DNA of 34,989 nucleotides from Acidobacteriota bacterium (GTDB lineage: Bacteria; Acidobacteriota; Vicinamibacteria; Vicinamibacterales; UBA2999). The stretch lies in contig JABFSA010000064.1 of assembly GCA_013140775.1 (NCBI GenBank), positions 1-34,989 on the forward strand, read 5' to 3'. The notes beneath the pieces were generated by a model. That model ran no database searches, was not told where the DNA came from, and worked only from the letters and a program-made list of their open reading frames with translations. Below are positions 1-9,029 of the stretch, one piece after another. Positions within the stretch are counted from its first letter, which is position 1. The number at the start of each line of letters is the position of its first letter. A program made the translations under genes and the position numbers.

Positions 1-3000
1 TGATGCGCATGTCGCCGGCGACTGTCTGAATCCTGCCGAAGAGCCCCGAGCTGTAGTTCACGATCGGATTTCCCCAGTTGAAGTTGTTCAGCAGGTTGAA
101 CGCTTCGAGCCGGACTTCCACGTTCTGCGACGTCGAGAACGCGAAGAGCCTGGAGATCGCGAGGTCGATCTTCCAGAAGCCCGGACCGCGGATGCTGTTG
201 CGCTCGTGATCGCCGAACGTACCCGGAGCCGGCAGCGCAAACGCGGCGCGGTTCAGGTAGCTCGTCACCGTCTTCTCACCGTAGACATCGTCGGACACCT
301 GATCAACGCGAAGACCCGTCGTGCCGCCCACCCCGTTCAACGAGCTCACGCCGGTGAGGACGGTGAGCCAGCTCCCCGATCGCGCGTTCACGATGCCCGA
401 GAAGCGCCAGTTCGAGACGAGCGCGTCGAGCACCCCACTGCCCACATGGGGAGTCAGGATGCCCGCCGTGAAGTTGGCGATGTGCGTGCGATCGGCGTCG
501 CAATGACCGCGATCGGCGTCGGGGTCGTCCGGATTTTCATAGCCACCCGACGTGCCTCCGGTATTCGCCCAGTCGAGGCCGAAACAGCGCGACAGCGTGT
601 AGTTGCCGTTGAGGCTCAGTCCGGTGGCAGAACGACGCTGGAACGCGAGCTTCAATCCGCTGTAGCTGTTGGAACCCGTATCGAACAGCGCATCGAGGTT
701 GGCGATGTACTGCCCCTGGCTCGGATTCTCGAGATAGAGCTTCCGCCGCTGATTCAGGTTGCCGTTGACCGTGCAGACGGGATACGAGACGCCGTTCAGC
801 ACGCACGGCCCCTGGCCCTGATACGTACCTGGATTCAGCGTCACGAGGCCCCAGAGCCGATCCGCATGGCTGCCCAGATAACTGGCGGAAACTCCCCACT
901 CAGAGCCAATCTGACGCTCGAGTGTCACGTTCCACGACTGCGTGCGTGGCGCGTTGATGTTCGGATCGATCGCGCCGAATGCACCGAACGACGGGTAGAC
1001 CGTGTCGGTGCTAATCGCAATCGGGTGCGGATTGCCGCCCGGGTAAGTGGAGTACGGTCTATCGAAGTTCACATCCGACAGCCGTGTGCGATTGCCGTAC
1101 GGCGGGCCCGCCGCGAGACGGAACCAGGTTTCGCCGGTCGGCATGTCATAGTTCAAGCCGTACGATGAACGCACCGACATGCGGCCATCGCCCGTCACGT
1201 CCCACGCCACACCAAGCCTTGGCGCGATGTTCCAGTAGTTAGGCTTGAAGCCGGACTGACCGTCAGGGAACCCCTCATCGCCCGGATACAGGAAGCCAGC
1301 CGGGGCGTTCTTGTACACGGAGCTCCTGATGTTCTTCAGGAAGTTGTCGTGGTTGAAATTAGCGATGGCGCCGTAACTGATCTGCTGCCCGGTGAACGGT
1401 TCCCAACGCAGACCGGCGTTGACCGTCACGCGGTTGGCGGCGCGCCACGTGTCCTGCGCGTACACGCCGGTGTACCACTGGGACAACTCAACGCCGCCGG
1501 CGTCACCCTGCTCGAGCAACGAGACACGGCCGAGCAGGAAATCCGCGAGGCCGAGACCGGTGGCTGTTCCGTTGAACTCCCACGTGCCGCCGCCGCGCGC
1601 CCACGTCTTCTGGACCGACGTCCAGTGCGCCGTGTTCACACCGAAGGCCAGCTGGTGGCTGCCACGGACGAGCGTGATGTCATCGCTCCATTGATAGGAG
1701 TTGTTCGTGGCAATGCCGCGCGTCGCCGTCGCGGCCGAAATCGCAAATCCTGGAGCAGACACCGTGAGGATGAGCTCCTTCGTCGGCGAATACTCGTAGG
1801 CGTCGATGCCCAGGTCGGCCGGTGCAAAGAAATCCTCGTTGAACCGATTGACCGTCGTTCGGTTGAACGCAAATCGTGCCGCGTTCACCGTGTTCGTTCC
1901 CAGGACGATCGTGTTGCCAAGCGTGGCCGACTGCGCGAGATTGTCAACGCCCGGCAGGATGGTCGTCAGCACGTTACCCGAGCTCGCCAGTGGTACCGGC
2001 TGCTTGTCGCTCGTGGCCATGTAGCGTCCAAAGATCGAGTTATTCGAACGCAGCTGGTAATCGACGCGTCCCACGTACTGGGCCTCATCGCGATCCGATG
2101 GCAGGCTGAAGGTTGTCTTGCCGCACGGATCGGTCGTGGTCGGCAGCTGTTTCACGAGCGCGAGAGCCGCCGGGCTCAAGAGCGCGGGGCTGACCTGGTT
2201 GTTTACGAAGGGGGCGCGCAACGCCAGCTGCCGGCCGTTGTTGCACGCCGGTGAGGCGATGCCGCTGAAGTCACCCGCCAGCATGGCTGCCGTCGGCACG
2301 TACGCGATGTTGTCGCTTGGCGTCACACGGGTCGGCGTGCCCTGATAGGCAGCGAAGAAGAACAGCCGGTCACGCACCACCGGGCCACCGACAGTGCCAC
2401 CGAACTGGTTGCGCTTGAGGCCGTCGTCAACGTGCTTCCCGTCGGCGCCGATCGGGGCGAACGGGCTGCTCGCGTTGAATTTGTGGTGGCGCAGGAATTC
2501 GAAGGCGTTGCCGTGGTACTGGTTCGTGCCCGACTTCGTCACCGCGTTCACCGACGCGCCCGAGTGCATCCCGTTCGACGCCGCGGTGCCGCTCGTCGCG
2601 ACACGGAACTCCTGCAGTGCATCCGGGAACGGCAGGGGCATGCCGCCGGCATTCTGCACATCGTTGTGGAACGCGCCGTCGAGCATGTAGGCGACGCCGA
2701 AGTCGAGTCCGCCGGCCACGGAGATATTCACGCCGCCCTGGAAGCTGCGGCTGTTGGGCCGGGTGGTCTGAATGGCCGCGCCCGCAAGCGTAATCAGGTC
2801 GGTCACCTGCCGGCCCTGCAGTGGCAGTTCAACGATGCGCTCCTGATCGACGACTTCGCTGATCCCCGCGCTGCGAACGTCGACGATGGGTGCGGCTGCC
2901 TCAACCGACACGGTTTCCTCGAGATTCCCCACGCCGAGCACGACGTTAATCGTCGGGTTGGCGGCCACCTGCAGCACGATGCCTGTCTGCACGTAGGTCT

Positions 3001-3265
3001 TGAAACCCTGCAGCCCGACCTCGAGCCTGTATGGACCGGTGGGAAGATTCGGTACCAGCCACTCCCCTCCCGCTTCGGTCACAACCGAGCGAGTGAGGCC
3101 GGTATCAGTCTGGGTCACGGTAACCGTGACGCCAGGCAACACGCCGCCGCTTTCATCGGTGACGCGGCCGTTCAGCGAAGCGGTCGCCTGCGCGGCCGCA
3201 AGCGACGGGACGAGGGCGAGCAACAACCCTCCGAGCACGTATCTGACCAAACACTTCTTAATCAC
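1..3265 (-). CDS. TonB-dependent receptor, Oar-like, C-terminus cut by window edge
   Basis: Outer-membrane receptor with an N-terminal carboxypeptidase-regulatory (CarboxypepD_reg) domain; the substrate is not readable from sequence. I translated segments by hand. GTG start at 3265 behind a GGGAGGG purine tract gives a signal peptide ending LAAAQ (about residues 1-26), the regulatory Ig-like domain (about 27-110, LNGRVTDESGGVLPGVTVTV), then a plug domain with VVDQERIVELPLQGRQVTDL. Further in, the barrel shows NIAPRLGVAWDVTGDGRMSV, typical of acidobacterial Oar-like receptors. The frame is open to base 2 (about 1088 residues); the last readable residues, RIQTVAGDMRI, resemble the usual ending just before the terminal beta-strand, so only about ten residues are missing. 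It is divergent from the chromate transporter genes. Long plus-strand frames over this span are antisense shadows. Confidence 0.93.
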   Translation of the reverse strand, partial: MIKKCLVRYVLGGLLLALVPSLAAAQATASLNGRVTDESGGVLPGVTVTVTQTDTGLTRSVVTEAGGEWLVPNLPTGPYRLEVGLQGFKTYVQTGIVLQVAANPTINVVLGVGNLEETVSVEAAAPIVDVRSAGISEVVDQERIVELPLQGRQVTDLITLAGAAIQTTRPNSRSFQGGVNISVAGGLDFGVAYMLDGAFHNDVQNAGGMPLPFPDALQEFRVATSGTAASNGMHSGASVNAVTKSGTNQYHGNAFEFLRHHKFNASSPFAPIGADGKHVDDGLKRNQFGGTVGGPVVRDRLFFFAAYQGTPTRVTPSDNIAYVPTAAMLAGDFSGIASPACNNGRQLALRAPFVNNQVSPALLSPAALALVKQLPTTTDPCGKTTFSLPSDRDEAQYVGRVDYQLRSNNSIFGRYMATSDKQPVPLASSGNVLTTILPGVDNLAQSATLGNTIVLGTNTVNAARFAFNRTTVNRFNEDFFAPADLGIDAYEYSPTKELILTVSAPGFAISAATATRGIATNNSYQWSDDITLVRGSHQLAFGVNTAHWTSVQKTWARGGGTWEFNGTATGLGLADFLLGRVSLLEQGDAGGVELSQWYTGVYAQDTWRAANRVTVNAGLRWEPFTGQQISYGAIANFNHDNFLKNIRSSVYKNAPAGFLYPGDEGFPDGQSGFKPNYWNIAPRLGVAWDVTGDGRMSVRSSYGLNYDMPTGETWFRLAAGPPYGNRTRLSDVNFDRPYSTYPGGNPHPIAISTDTVYPSFGAFGAIDPNINAPRTQSWNVTLERQIGSEWGVSASYLGSHADRLWGLVTLNPGTYQGQGPCVLNGVSYPVCTVNGNLNQRRKLYLENPSQGQYIANLDALFDTGSNSYSGLKLAFQRRSATGLSLNGNYTLSRCFGLDWANTGGTSGGYENPDDPDADRGHCDADRTHIANFTAGILTPHVGSGVLDALVSNWRFSGIVNARSGSWLTVLTGVSSLNGVGGTTGLRVDQVSDDVYGEKTVTSYLNRAAFALPAPGTFGDHERNSIRGPGFWKIDLAISRLFAFSTSQNVEVRLEAFNLLNNFNWGNPIVNYSSGLFGRIQTVAGDMRI

Positions 3266-3403
3266 GCTTGTTTTTCCCTCCCAAGGAGCTACTGGCGATC
3301 GTTCATTTTACTTGATACGTACACCCACTCGTCGATGCCGTGTCACGCTGGACACCATGCCGGAAAGAGATCGACGGGGGCGTTGTTGCCCCACAATGGT
3401 GGC

Positions 3404-4033
3404 GTGTCTGCACCGCAACCGACGGCCAGTCATGATGTCCCAGGGCCGCGCTCCCTCACCGAGCTGTACTGGGCGTTCACCATCCTGGCGCTTCAGGGCT
3501 TTGGCGGCGTGCTCGCCGTCGTGCAGCGCGAGCTGGTGGAACGGCGTCGCTGGCTGACGCGAGAGGAGTTCGTCGAGGACTGGGCGGTCGCTCAGATCCT
3601 GCCGGGACCCAACGTCGTCAACATGACAGTGATGTTCGGGGATCGCCACTTCGGCTGGCGGGGCGCGGCAGCGGCCTTCGCCGGCGTCCTGACCGTGCCC
3701 TCCCTGGTGGTGCTCACGATGGCGATCGTGTTTGAGAACGTCGCCGACACGGCAGAGGCCCAGGGAGCCTTGCGCGGGATGGGCGCAGTCGTGGCCGGCC
3801 TCATCACCGCCACCGGACTCAAGCTGATGCCCGCCCTGGAGGTGAGCCCGATCGGTCGTCGGCAGGCACTGGCGGTGCTGCTCCTGACGTTTGCGGTCGT
3901 TGGGATTGTGCGTCTCCCACTCGTGTGGGTGCTCGCCGGCGTCGGGTCCTCGGCATGCCTGTGGACCTGGTTCTGCCTGAAACAGTTGGACGACCAGCGG
4001 GCCGCGGCGCAACCGGACGTCCCCACGGAATGA
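3404..4033 (+). CDS. Chromate transporter, N-terminal-half subunit (CHR family)
   Basis: Inner-membrane subunit of the chromate ion transporter family (short-chain type), proposed to work as a pair with the next gene; CHR proteins export chromate, but substrate here is by family only. About 209 residues, the normal size for a single CHR domain. Visible family hallmarks: LQGFGGVLAVVQRELVERR followed by WLTREEFVEDWAVAQILPGPN, then FGWRGAAAAFAGVLTVPSL and further hydrophobic helices to about residue 195. GTG at 3404 is chosen because the homologous region begins just after it; the in-frame ATG at 3335 is the alternative and neither has a clear Shine-Dalgarno. The stop overlaps the next start as ATGA, so the two halves are translationally coupled. 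Confidence 0.85.
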   Translation: MSAPQPTASHDVPGPRSLTELYWAFTILALQGFGGVLAVVQRELVERRRWLTREEFVEDWAVAQILPGPNVVNMTVMFGDRHFGWRGAAAAFAGVLTVPSLVVLTMAIVFENVADTAEAQGALRGMGAVVAGLITATGLKLMPALEVSPIGRRQALAVLLLTFAVVGIVRLPLVWVLAGVGSSACLWTWFCLKQLDDQRAAAQPDVPTE

Positions 4034-4626
4034 ACGTCTCCCTCACTGGCTCGGACTGGCTGTCGCTCTTCGCGCAGTTCCTCCTGCTATCGTGCCTGTC
4101 CGTCGGCGGGGCCATCACCACCACGCCAGAGATGCATCGATTCCTCGTCGACAGCCATCAATGGCTGACGAACCAGCAGTTCGTGACGAGCATTGCGCTC
4201 GCGCAGGCCGCACCAGGACCCAACATCCTGTTCGTCGCGCTGGTTGGGTGGAACGTGGGTCTCAACGCCGGTGGGGGCCTCGCCAACGGACTGGTCGGCT
4301 GGACAACCGCGTTCGCCGGCGCGTTCGTGGCGATGGCGGGGATGCTCATCCCCAGCACCACGCTTACCTATGTTGCGACCCGCTGGGGTCATCGCAACCG
4401 CGAGTTGCGAGCCGTCCGTGCGTTCAAACAGGGCATGGCGCCCATCGTCGTCGGCCTGCTCATCGCCACCGGCTGGGTGCTGGTGCGCGGAGACGCAGAC
4501 TCCGCTTTCAATCCCGCGACCACGGCGGTGGCGCTCGTCTCGATGCTGGTGGTGTGGCGGACGCGCGTCCACCTGCTATGGCTGCTCGGAGCAGGTGCGC
4601 TGCTCGGAGCGACAGGACTGGTTTAA
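4030..4626 (+). CDS. Chromate transporter, C-terminal-half subunit (CHR family)
   Basis: Second single-domain CHR protein (198 residues), expected to form a heterodimer with the product of the overlapping upstream gene in the inner membrane. It repeats the family pattern: LSCLSVGGAITTTPEMHRF, then WLTNQQFVTSIALAQAAPGPN and hydrophobic segments (LVGWTTAFAGAFVAMAGML; IVVGLLIATGWVLV; WLLGAGALLGATGLV). ATG at 4030 overlaps the preceding stop by four bases; the longer frame back to 3925 would run inside the upstream gene and is rejected. The stop codon overlaps the convergent amidohydrolase stop by four bases (4623-4626), leaving no room for a separate terminator. Confidence 0.88.
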   Translation: MNVSLTGSDWLSLFAQFLLLSCLSVGGAITTTPEMHRFLVDSHQWLTNQQFVTSIALAQAAPGPNILFVALVGWNVGLNAGGGLANGLVGWTTAFAGAFVAMAGMLIPSTTLTYVATRWGHRNRELRAVRAFKQGMAPIVVGLLIATGWVLVRGDADSAFNPATTAVALVSMLVVWRTRVHLLWLLGAGALLGATGLV

Positions 4627-5708
4627 GGATCGACGGCGCGCAGACGGACCTGGGTGTGCTCCGGCAGAATCTGCAACAGGTTGTCTCGATAGACGCCGCG
4701 CTGCTCGTCGCTGGTCAGTCCACTCCCCTGCACGCCCGTCACCGTTCCGGCCATGCTGGCGAGCGGCGTATCAGTACCGAACACGATTTGAGACGCCGGC
4801 ACGAGCAGCTTCAGCGATTGGAGCTGCACGCGATTGGCGGAGCCGGCCGTATCGTAATGAAAGCGGCGTACGTGATAGAGCCGCGAGTCCTTTGCGGGCG
4901 GCGTCGCGAGGGCGTCGGACGAGATCTCGTTCCCGAGAATGCGCTGCGCGATGGACACCAGCGTACCGCCGGCGTGCGAGAAGATGAATCGCACGTCCGG
5001 AAAACGTGTCGCCGCGTTCGTCGTCAGCAAATTGATGATTGCCCGCGTCGTATCGGTCGGGTACTCCAGCGTCGTGGCATTCACACCGGTGAGCGGATTC
5101 CTGCAGCACGCCGGTTCGAGCGGATGGGTGAAGACCACCGCCTTCCTGCGGTTCAACTCGGCGAAGACCGGATCGAACGACGCATCGCCCAGCCACTTAC
5201 CGTCGTAGCTGGTGATGAGCGAGATCCCGTCAGCCTTGAGCGTGTCGAACGCGTACTCTATCTCTCGAAGGCTGCCGTCAGTGTCGGGCAACGGCAACGC
5301 CGCGAAGAGCCCGAACCGGTTCTTGTAGGGCGCGACCATCGTAGCTGCGGCCCACTCGTTGGCCTCGCGCGCATCGCGCCGTGCCTGGTTCGTGTCCCCG
5401 AACCAGAAACCCGAGTAGTGCGAGAGCATCGCCGTGGCCACTCCCAGCTTGTCCATCTCGGCAAGATGCCGCTCGGGCGCGTCGCCCTTGAAGCGATCGA
5501 GGTTGTTGCCCACGTTTCTCGCCCCGAGCGACGCGATGAGACCGGGCGACGCGTAGTGATGGTGCACGTCGATGATGCGCGGCGAGGATCCTCGGGCGGC
5601 CTGGCGCGCGGCCACGGTGCCATCACCGGGCGCGAACGCTGCGGCACCCGCCGCCGCCAGGTACTTGATGAAGTCTCGTCGATCCGGGCCCCAACTCACG
5701 CGCGTCAC
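4623..5708 (-). CDS. Tat-exported amidohydrolase (ACMSD/Amidohydro_2 superfamily)
   Basis: Metal-dependent amidohydrolase of the TIM-barrel group that includes ACMSD, gamma-resorcylate and 6-methylsalicylate decarboxylases; a hydrolase or decarboxylase acting on an aromatic acid is possible but the substrate is unknown. 361 residues. The N-terminus carries a twin-arginine motif (DRRDFIKYLAAAGAAAFA, residues 9-26), so it is probably exported folded. The metal site is intact: HxH at H49/H51 (IDVHHHY), a histidine in FTHPLEP, a histidine in FSHAGG and an aspartate in FGTDTP. GTG at 5708 lies one base after the stop of the upstream gene. It is the last gene of a four-gene minus-strand operon (8889 to 4623). 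Confidence 0.88.
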   Translation of the reverse strand: MTRVSWGPDRRDFIKYLAAAGAAAFAPGDGTVAARQAARGSSPRIIDVHHHYASPGLIASLGARNVGNNLDRFKGDAPERHLAEMDKLGVATAMLSHYSGFWFGDTNQARRDAREANEWAAATMVAPYKNRFGLFAALPLPDTDGSLREIEYAFDTLKADGISLITSYDGKWLGDASFDPVFAELNRRKAVVFTHPLEPACCRNPLTGVNATTLEYPTDTTRAIINLLTTNAATRFPDVRFIFSHAGGTLVSIAQRILGNEISSDALATPPAKDSRLYHVRRFHYDTAGSANRVQLQSLKLLVPASQIVFGTDTPLASMAGTVTGVQGSGLTSDEQRGVYRDNLLQILPEHTQVRLRAVDP

Positions 5709-5709
5709 C

Positions 5710-6555
5710 TCATCTGACGACGCAGGGCGTGGGCTGCCACGTCGAGCCGTCAGACACCTTCTTGAAGTGGTAGTTCACCACGTATGGCTCGTTCAGATAG
5801 TCGCGGTCGTCCACCTGCTGCGTCAGCGTCAGCCATCGGTCGCCGTTCGGGAGGTCGAGCAGGAAGAAGTTCTCCTTGAGCACGGCGTTTCCCGAATAGG
5901 GCATCCCGTTCTTCCAGTAATAGCCCGGCGCCAGCCGCGTGGTGAGGACCCGCAGAGCGCCGCCCCTTTGAAAGCCCTCCTGTCCTCCGCCGCCGCCCAT
6001 ACTGATCCAGGACGCGACGGAGTGCCCCTGCAGAGACGGCGCCGGCAGTTCGCCGCTAGATGCAAAGCGCAGCAGTCGCGTCTGGGTGCCGAAGTCAGCT
6101 TCGATCTTGAGCGTGCTGTCATCCGCCCAGCTCACGCGAAGGTGCGTCGGCTGACGCATGATGCCCGGCGCGCCATAGGCGAGGCATTGTCGTCCCGCGG
6201 CCTCATCCTTGGCGGGATCCCACGCCATCGCGGCCTGGGCGCCCTTGAGGTTGTACGGAATGTTGCCGTCCCGTGCCGGGTTTGCACCCACGCCGAGCCG
6301 CCCGGTCACGACCTGCGCCACTTCACCCGGAGGGCCGCTGCCGAAGTCTCCTCTCGCAGCCGTGAACATACGGACGTGCCAATCCTCAGTGAGGGCGGCG
6401 GCCCAATAACCGGTGAGATCGATCGGGGCCGACGCTCGTGCGGTCGGAAGCGCACCGCCGCGACCGCCCTGGGCCAACGTGGCTCGCGACGCGCACAGGC
6501 ACACCGCAATCGCCAGCACGGCAACGGTGCTCGTCGCCCTAGTCAACCTTCTCAC
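5710..6555 (-). CDS. Secreted protein of unknown function, paralogous to the N-domain of the MBL fusion
   Basis: Uncharacterised 281-residue exported protein. A signal peptide covers about residues 1-29 (hydrophobic AVLAIAVCLCASRATLA). After a short linker comes IDLTGYWAA, an opening common in acidobacterial exported proteins. The C-terminal third (KNGMPYSGNAVLKENFFLLD, then WLTLTQQVDDRDYLNEPYVV and a final PC) can be laid against the N-terminal domain of the MBL-fold fusion two genes upstream (RNGVPSSFRATVIEQLYLDE, DPDYLTEPLV, PYPC), so the two are probably duplicates of one domain. The gene overlaps the end of the DUF6152 gene by 17 bp and is followed after one base by the amidohydrolase, so all are probably co-translated. 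Confidence 0.8.
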   Translation of the reverse strand: MRRLTRATSTVAVLAIAVCLCASRATLAQGGRGGALPTARASAPIDLTGYWAAALTEDWHVRMFTAARGDFGSGPPGEVAQVVTGRLGVGANPARDGNIPYNLKGAQAAMAWDPAKDEAAGRQCLAYGAPGIMRQPTHLRVSWADDSTLKIEADFGTQTRLLRFASSGELPAPSLQGHSVASWISMGGGGGQEGFQRGGALRVLTTRLAPGYYWKNGMPYSGNAVLKENFFLLDLPNGDRWLTLTQQVDDRDYLNEPYVVNYHFKKVSDGSTWQPTPCVVR

Positions 6556-6937
6556 CTGCCCCTGTTCCCCAACTCTTCCCGTCCGACGGTCGGATGATCT
6601 TCAGCAGCCTCGCGCGCGTGCTGTTCGGCGTGCGGGACGGGTTGGCCGTCACCTCGACGATGTCCCCGACGCGAAAGGCGCTGGCATCGACGCCCTGCTG
6701 AGCGAACTGGCCCGCTGACGCACCTTCGATGGCCCACTGTTGGGCCGCGCCATCTGTTCCCTCCGACTCGACATAGAAGAAAGAGTGCGGGGACCGCAGC
6801 GCGATCTGGACGATCTTGCCGGAAATGGTGATGGTCTTATCGACGTTGTAGGCGCCGGTGAAGGAATGGTGCGCGTGGAGTCCGGCGCCGCCGGCCATGA
6901 GCGCAACGATCGCCAGCCCCGCGGTCAATCGATTCAT
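6539..6937 (-). CDS. DUF6152-like small exported protein
   Basis: Small exported protein (132 residues) resembling DUF6152: signal peptide (MNRLTAGLAIVALMAGGAGL) followed by the diagnostic HAHHSF and an OB-like beta-rich region (ITISGKIVQIALRSPHSFFY, then DIVEVTANPSRTPNSTRARL). Function unknown; OB-like folds of this kind often bind ligands or metals, which is inference. I prefer ATG 6937 because AAGAGG sits 6 bases upstream; an alternative GTG at 6955 overlaps the upstream stop (GTGA) and would add six residues. It lies 14 bp after the MBL fusion gene and overlaps the next gene by 17 bp, so it belongs to the exported-protein operon. Confidence 0.8.
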   Translation of the reverse strand: MNRLTAGLAIVALMAGGAGLHAHHSFTGAYNVDKTITISGKIVQIALRSPHSFFYVESEGTDGAAQQWAIEGASAGQFAQQGVDASAFRVGDIVEVTANPSRTPNSTRARLLKIIRPSDGKSWGTGAGEKVD

Positions 6938-6951
6938 CGCAGCCTCTTTAC

Positions 6952-8889
6952 TCACCGCGTGGCGCCGCCCTTGCGCGCCAGGCTGGTGTACACCGCTTCG
7001 ACGAAGCGTCTGGACGCCTTCGGCTCTCGACCGTAGAGCGGATCGTAGTCCATGGTCGGCTTGGCGGCCAGCACTTGCGGCAGCGACAAACCCTTGTCAA
7101 TCAGGCTCTGGATCCGATCGCGCACGATCATGAGCATGTCGCGGTAGTAGCCCACATCGCCGGAGTCACTCACCCATCCGTGCCCGGGCACGATCATCGT
7201 TCCGCCCTGCGACATGTACTCCGTGACCGACATCTCCAGCACCTTATTGAGCGCATCGATGACGCCGTCGATACTGCCGCCGCGGCCGACGTCGATCGGC
7301 GGATAGATGTCGCTGTTGTAGATGTCGCCGGTTGCAATCGCATCCGCGCGCCGAAAGTAGACGATGCTGTCGCCATCGGTGATGGCGTTGGGCATGTGAA
7401 AGATCTGCACCGCCTGGCCGTTGAAGAACCGGTACAGCGTGTATCTGCCAGTGAAGTAAGTGTCCGTCGGCGCGTTGGCCGCGTCGGTCTTCAGCATCCG
7501 CTGCTGCACATTGACGTGAGAGAGATTCTGCTGACTCGAACCCGACGAGGTCCCGAGCTGATACGCAGGGCCGTCGCCAAGCGGACCGAACGCCGGCGAT
7601 TTCCGGACCGCCGCGTTGCCCTGCACATGGTCCGGCGTGTCGGTCGTGTTGATGATCATCCGGATCTTCGGCTCGGCAAACGCATGCGTTGCCTGCCAGG
7701 TACTGTTGTACGGCGATGCCGACTCTGGCAGCGCGGGAGGCCTGAGGCGCGCCGCAGCCTGCCGAATGCCGGCCAGCACTTTCTCGGTCCCTGACGCCAG
7801 GCCAGAATCCACCAGAATCACGCCGTCGTCGCCAATCGACGCGACGATGTTGCCGCCGGCGCCGGCGATGAGATACACGTTGCCGGACACGTGCACCGTC
7901 TCAACGTCGCCCACCATTGGAACCCGCTCAGGCAGCGCGTCAGCGCGTTCGGCGATGCGCGTCGAGTCGTCGTTATAGACAGGCTTCAGCACGAGGTCCG
8001 GCGCGGCGGGCGGCGACATTGTTTTCCCGGCCGCGTACCACTGCGGATAGAGAGCCTCGGCAAAGCCGCGCCAGGCGGTCAACGGCGCCTTGAACTTGAA
8101 AGCGGTCTCCGTGAGCCACGGATTTTCGCCTGGCAGGTAATGCGGCACCTTGTAGGACTGGTCGGCTCCGGGTGGAAGATTGTCTTCGGCCTGACAGGGA
8201 TAGGGCGGCAACTGCTGCGTCGATGAGCGCACGTAGAGGCCGCTCCTGACCAGCGGCTCGGTCAGGTAGTCAGGATCGATCACCGTGAAGACCCAGTGCA
8301 GGTACGGCTCGTCCAGATAGAGCTGCTCGATGACTGTCGCCCGAAAGCTGCTCGGCACACCGTTCCGCGAGAGGATGCTCTCCTTGAGGTGAGAGGTACT
8401 GATCTCGAAGATCGGACCTTTGAACGTGCCCGTCGAGAAGCCTTCCCAGCTATGCGCGGCGTACCGCGAGGGATCCGCGCGATGGTCAAGCCAGACCATC
8501 CGTGCCCCTGCAGTCTTGTGCGCCGTTATCTTGTACGCGACAACCTGACGGCTGATCGGGTCCAGCTGTTTGTCGATCTGCACCGGATCGAGCGCGTAGG
8601 GTTGGTAGGTCGGGCCGCGCGGACGGCATTGAAGAAGCGGCGATGTCGAGATCCACTCCTCCGAGTAGGTGTCGGCGCGCATCCGCGCAGCGTCGTTGAT
8701 CGTCATCCCTTCGTAGCGCCCGCCCGGATCGACGCCGCGGAAGCGGTTGGTGGCGTCCTCCTGGTTGACCCACACCCACATCCCGGTGAGATCCACCGGT
8801 GAGTTCTGCTGGGCAGAAAGCGGCGTGATCGTGAGGAGTCCGGACAGCAGCAGGCCGCCTGCAATGACGAACCGGGTCAGCATCTTCAT
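6952..8889 (-). CDS. Exported fusion: DUF-like N-domain plus MBL-fold metallo-hydrolase domain with degenerate metal motif
   Basis: 645-residue exported protein. ATG 8889 is preferred over the long frame start (9024) because GGAG lies just upstream and a signal peptide follows directly (MKMLTRFVIAGGLLLSGLLT, ending SAQQ). The N-terminal half (about 30-260) begins PVDLTGMW and is homologous to the separate secreted protein two genes downstream. The second half (about 320-645) is a metallo-beta-lactamase fold: VYLIAGAGGNIVASIGDDGV, a strand IRMIINTTDTPDHVQGN where the metal motif HxHxDH should be, IFHMPNA, and PGHG near residue 590. The first two histidines of HxHxDH read Thr and Thr, while the final DH remains, so a canonical dinuclear site is unlikely. 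First gene of the four-gene operon. Confidence 0.85.
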   Translation of the reverse strand: MKMLTRFVIAGGLLLSGLLTITPLSAQQNSPVDLTGMWVWVNQEDATNRFRGVDPGGRYEGMTINDAARMRADTYSEEWISTSPLLQCRPRGPTYQPYALDPVQIDKQLDPISRQVVAYKITAHKTAGARMVWLDHRADPSRYAAHSWEGFSTGTFKGPIFEISTSHLKESILSRNGVPSSFRATVIEQLYLDEPYLHWVFTVIDPDYLTEPLVRSGLYVRSSTQQLPPYPCQAEDNLPPGADQSYKVPHYLPGENPWLTETAFKFKAPLTAWRGFAEALYPQWYAAGKTMSPPAAPDLVLKPVYNDDSTRIAERADALPERVPMVGDVETVHVSGNVYLIAGAGGNIVASIGDDGVILVDSGLASGTEKVLAGIRQAAARLRPPALPESASPYNSTWQATHAFAEPKIRMIINTTDTPDHVQGNAAVRKSPAFGPLGDGPAYQLGTSSGSSQQNLSHVNVQQRMLKTDAANAPTDTYFTGRYTLYRFFNGQAVQIFHMPNAITDGDSIVYFRRADAIATGDIYNSDIYPPIDVGRGGSIDGVIDALNKVLEMSVTEYMSQGGTMIVPGHGWVSDSGDVGYYRDMLMIVRDRIQSLIDKGLSLPQVLAAKPTMDYDPLYGREPKASRRFVEAVYTSLARKGGATR

Positions 8890-9029
8890 CGTGCGCTCCA
8901 AGAGTGTCGATAATCTACCCCGAATTGCGCGCGGCCGCGCGAAGGGTCCCCGCGTGATATCGCCAGCGTGACGGTCGTGAAGCAACGCACGATTCGCCGG
9001 CGAGGCCTGAGTCTTGCTGTCCATCGGGT

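Noticed and set aside
206..3300. Long plus-strand frames (for example 206-1168, 1349-2254, 2432 onward)
   Set aside because: They are Arg/Val/His-rich antisense shadows of the TonB-dependent receptor, whose minus-strand translation shows family motifs throughout.
4092..5717. 541-codon plus-strand frame
   Set aside because: Opposite to the amidohydrolase and out of frame with the chromate transporter; low-complexity Arg-rich translation.
8890..9024. N-terminal extension of the MBL fusion from 9024
   Set aside because: Would place 45 non-signal residues before a good signal peptide that has its own ribosome-binding site at 8889.
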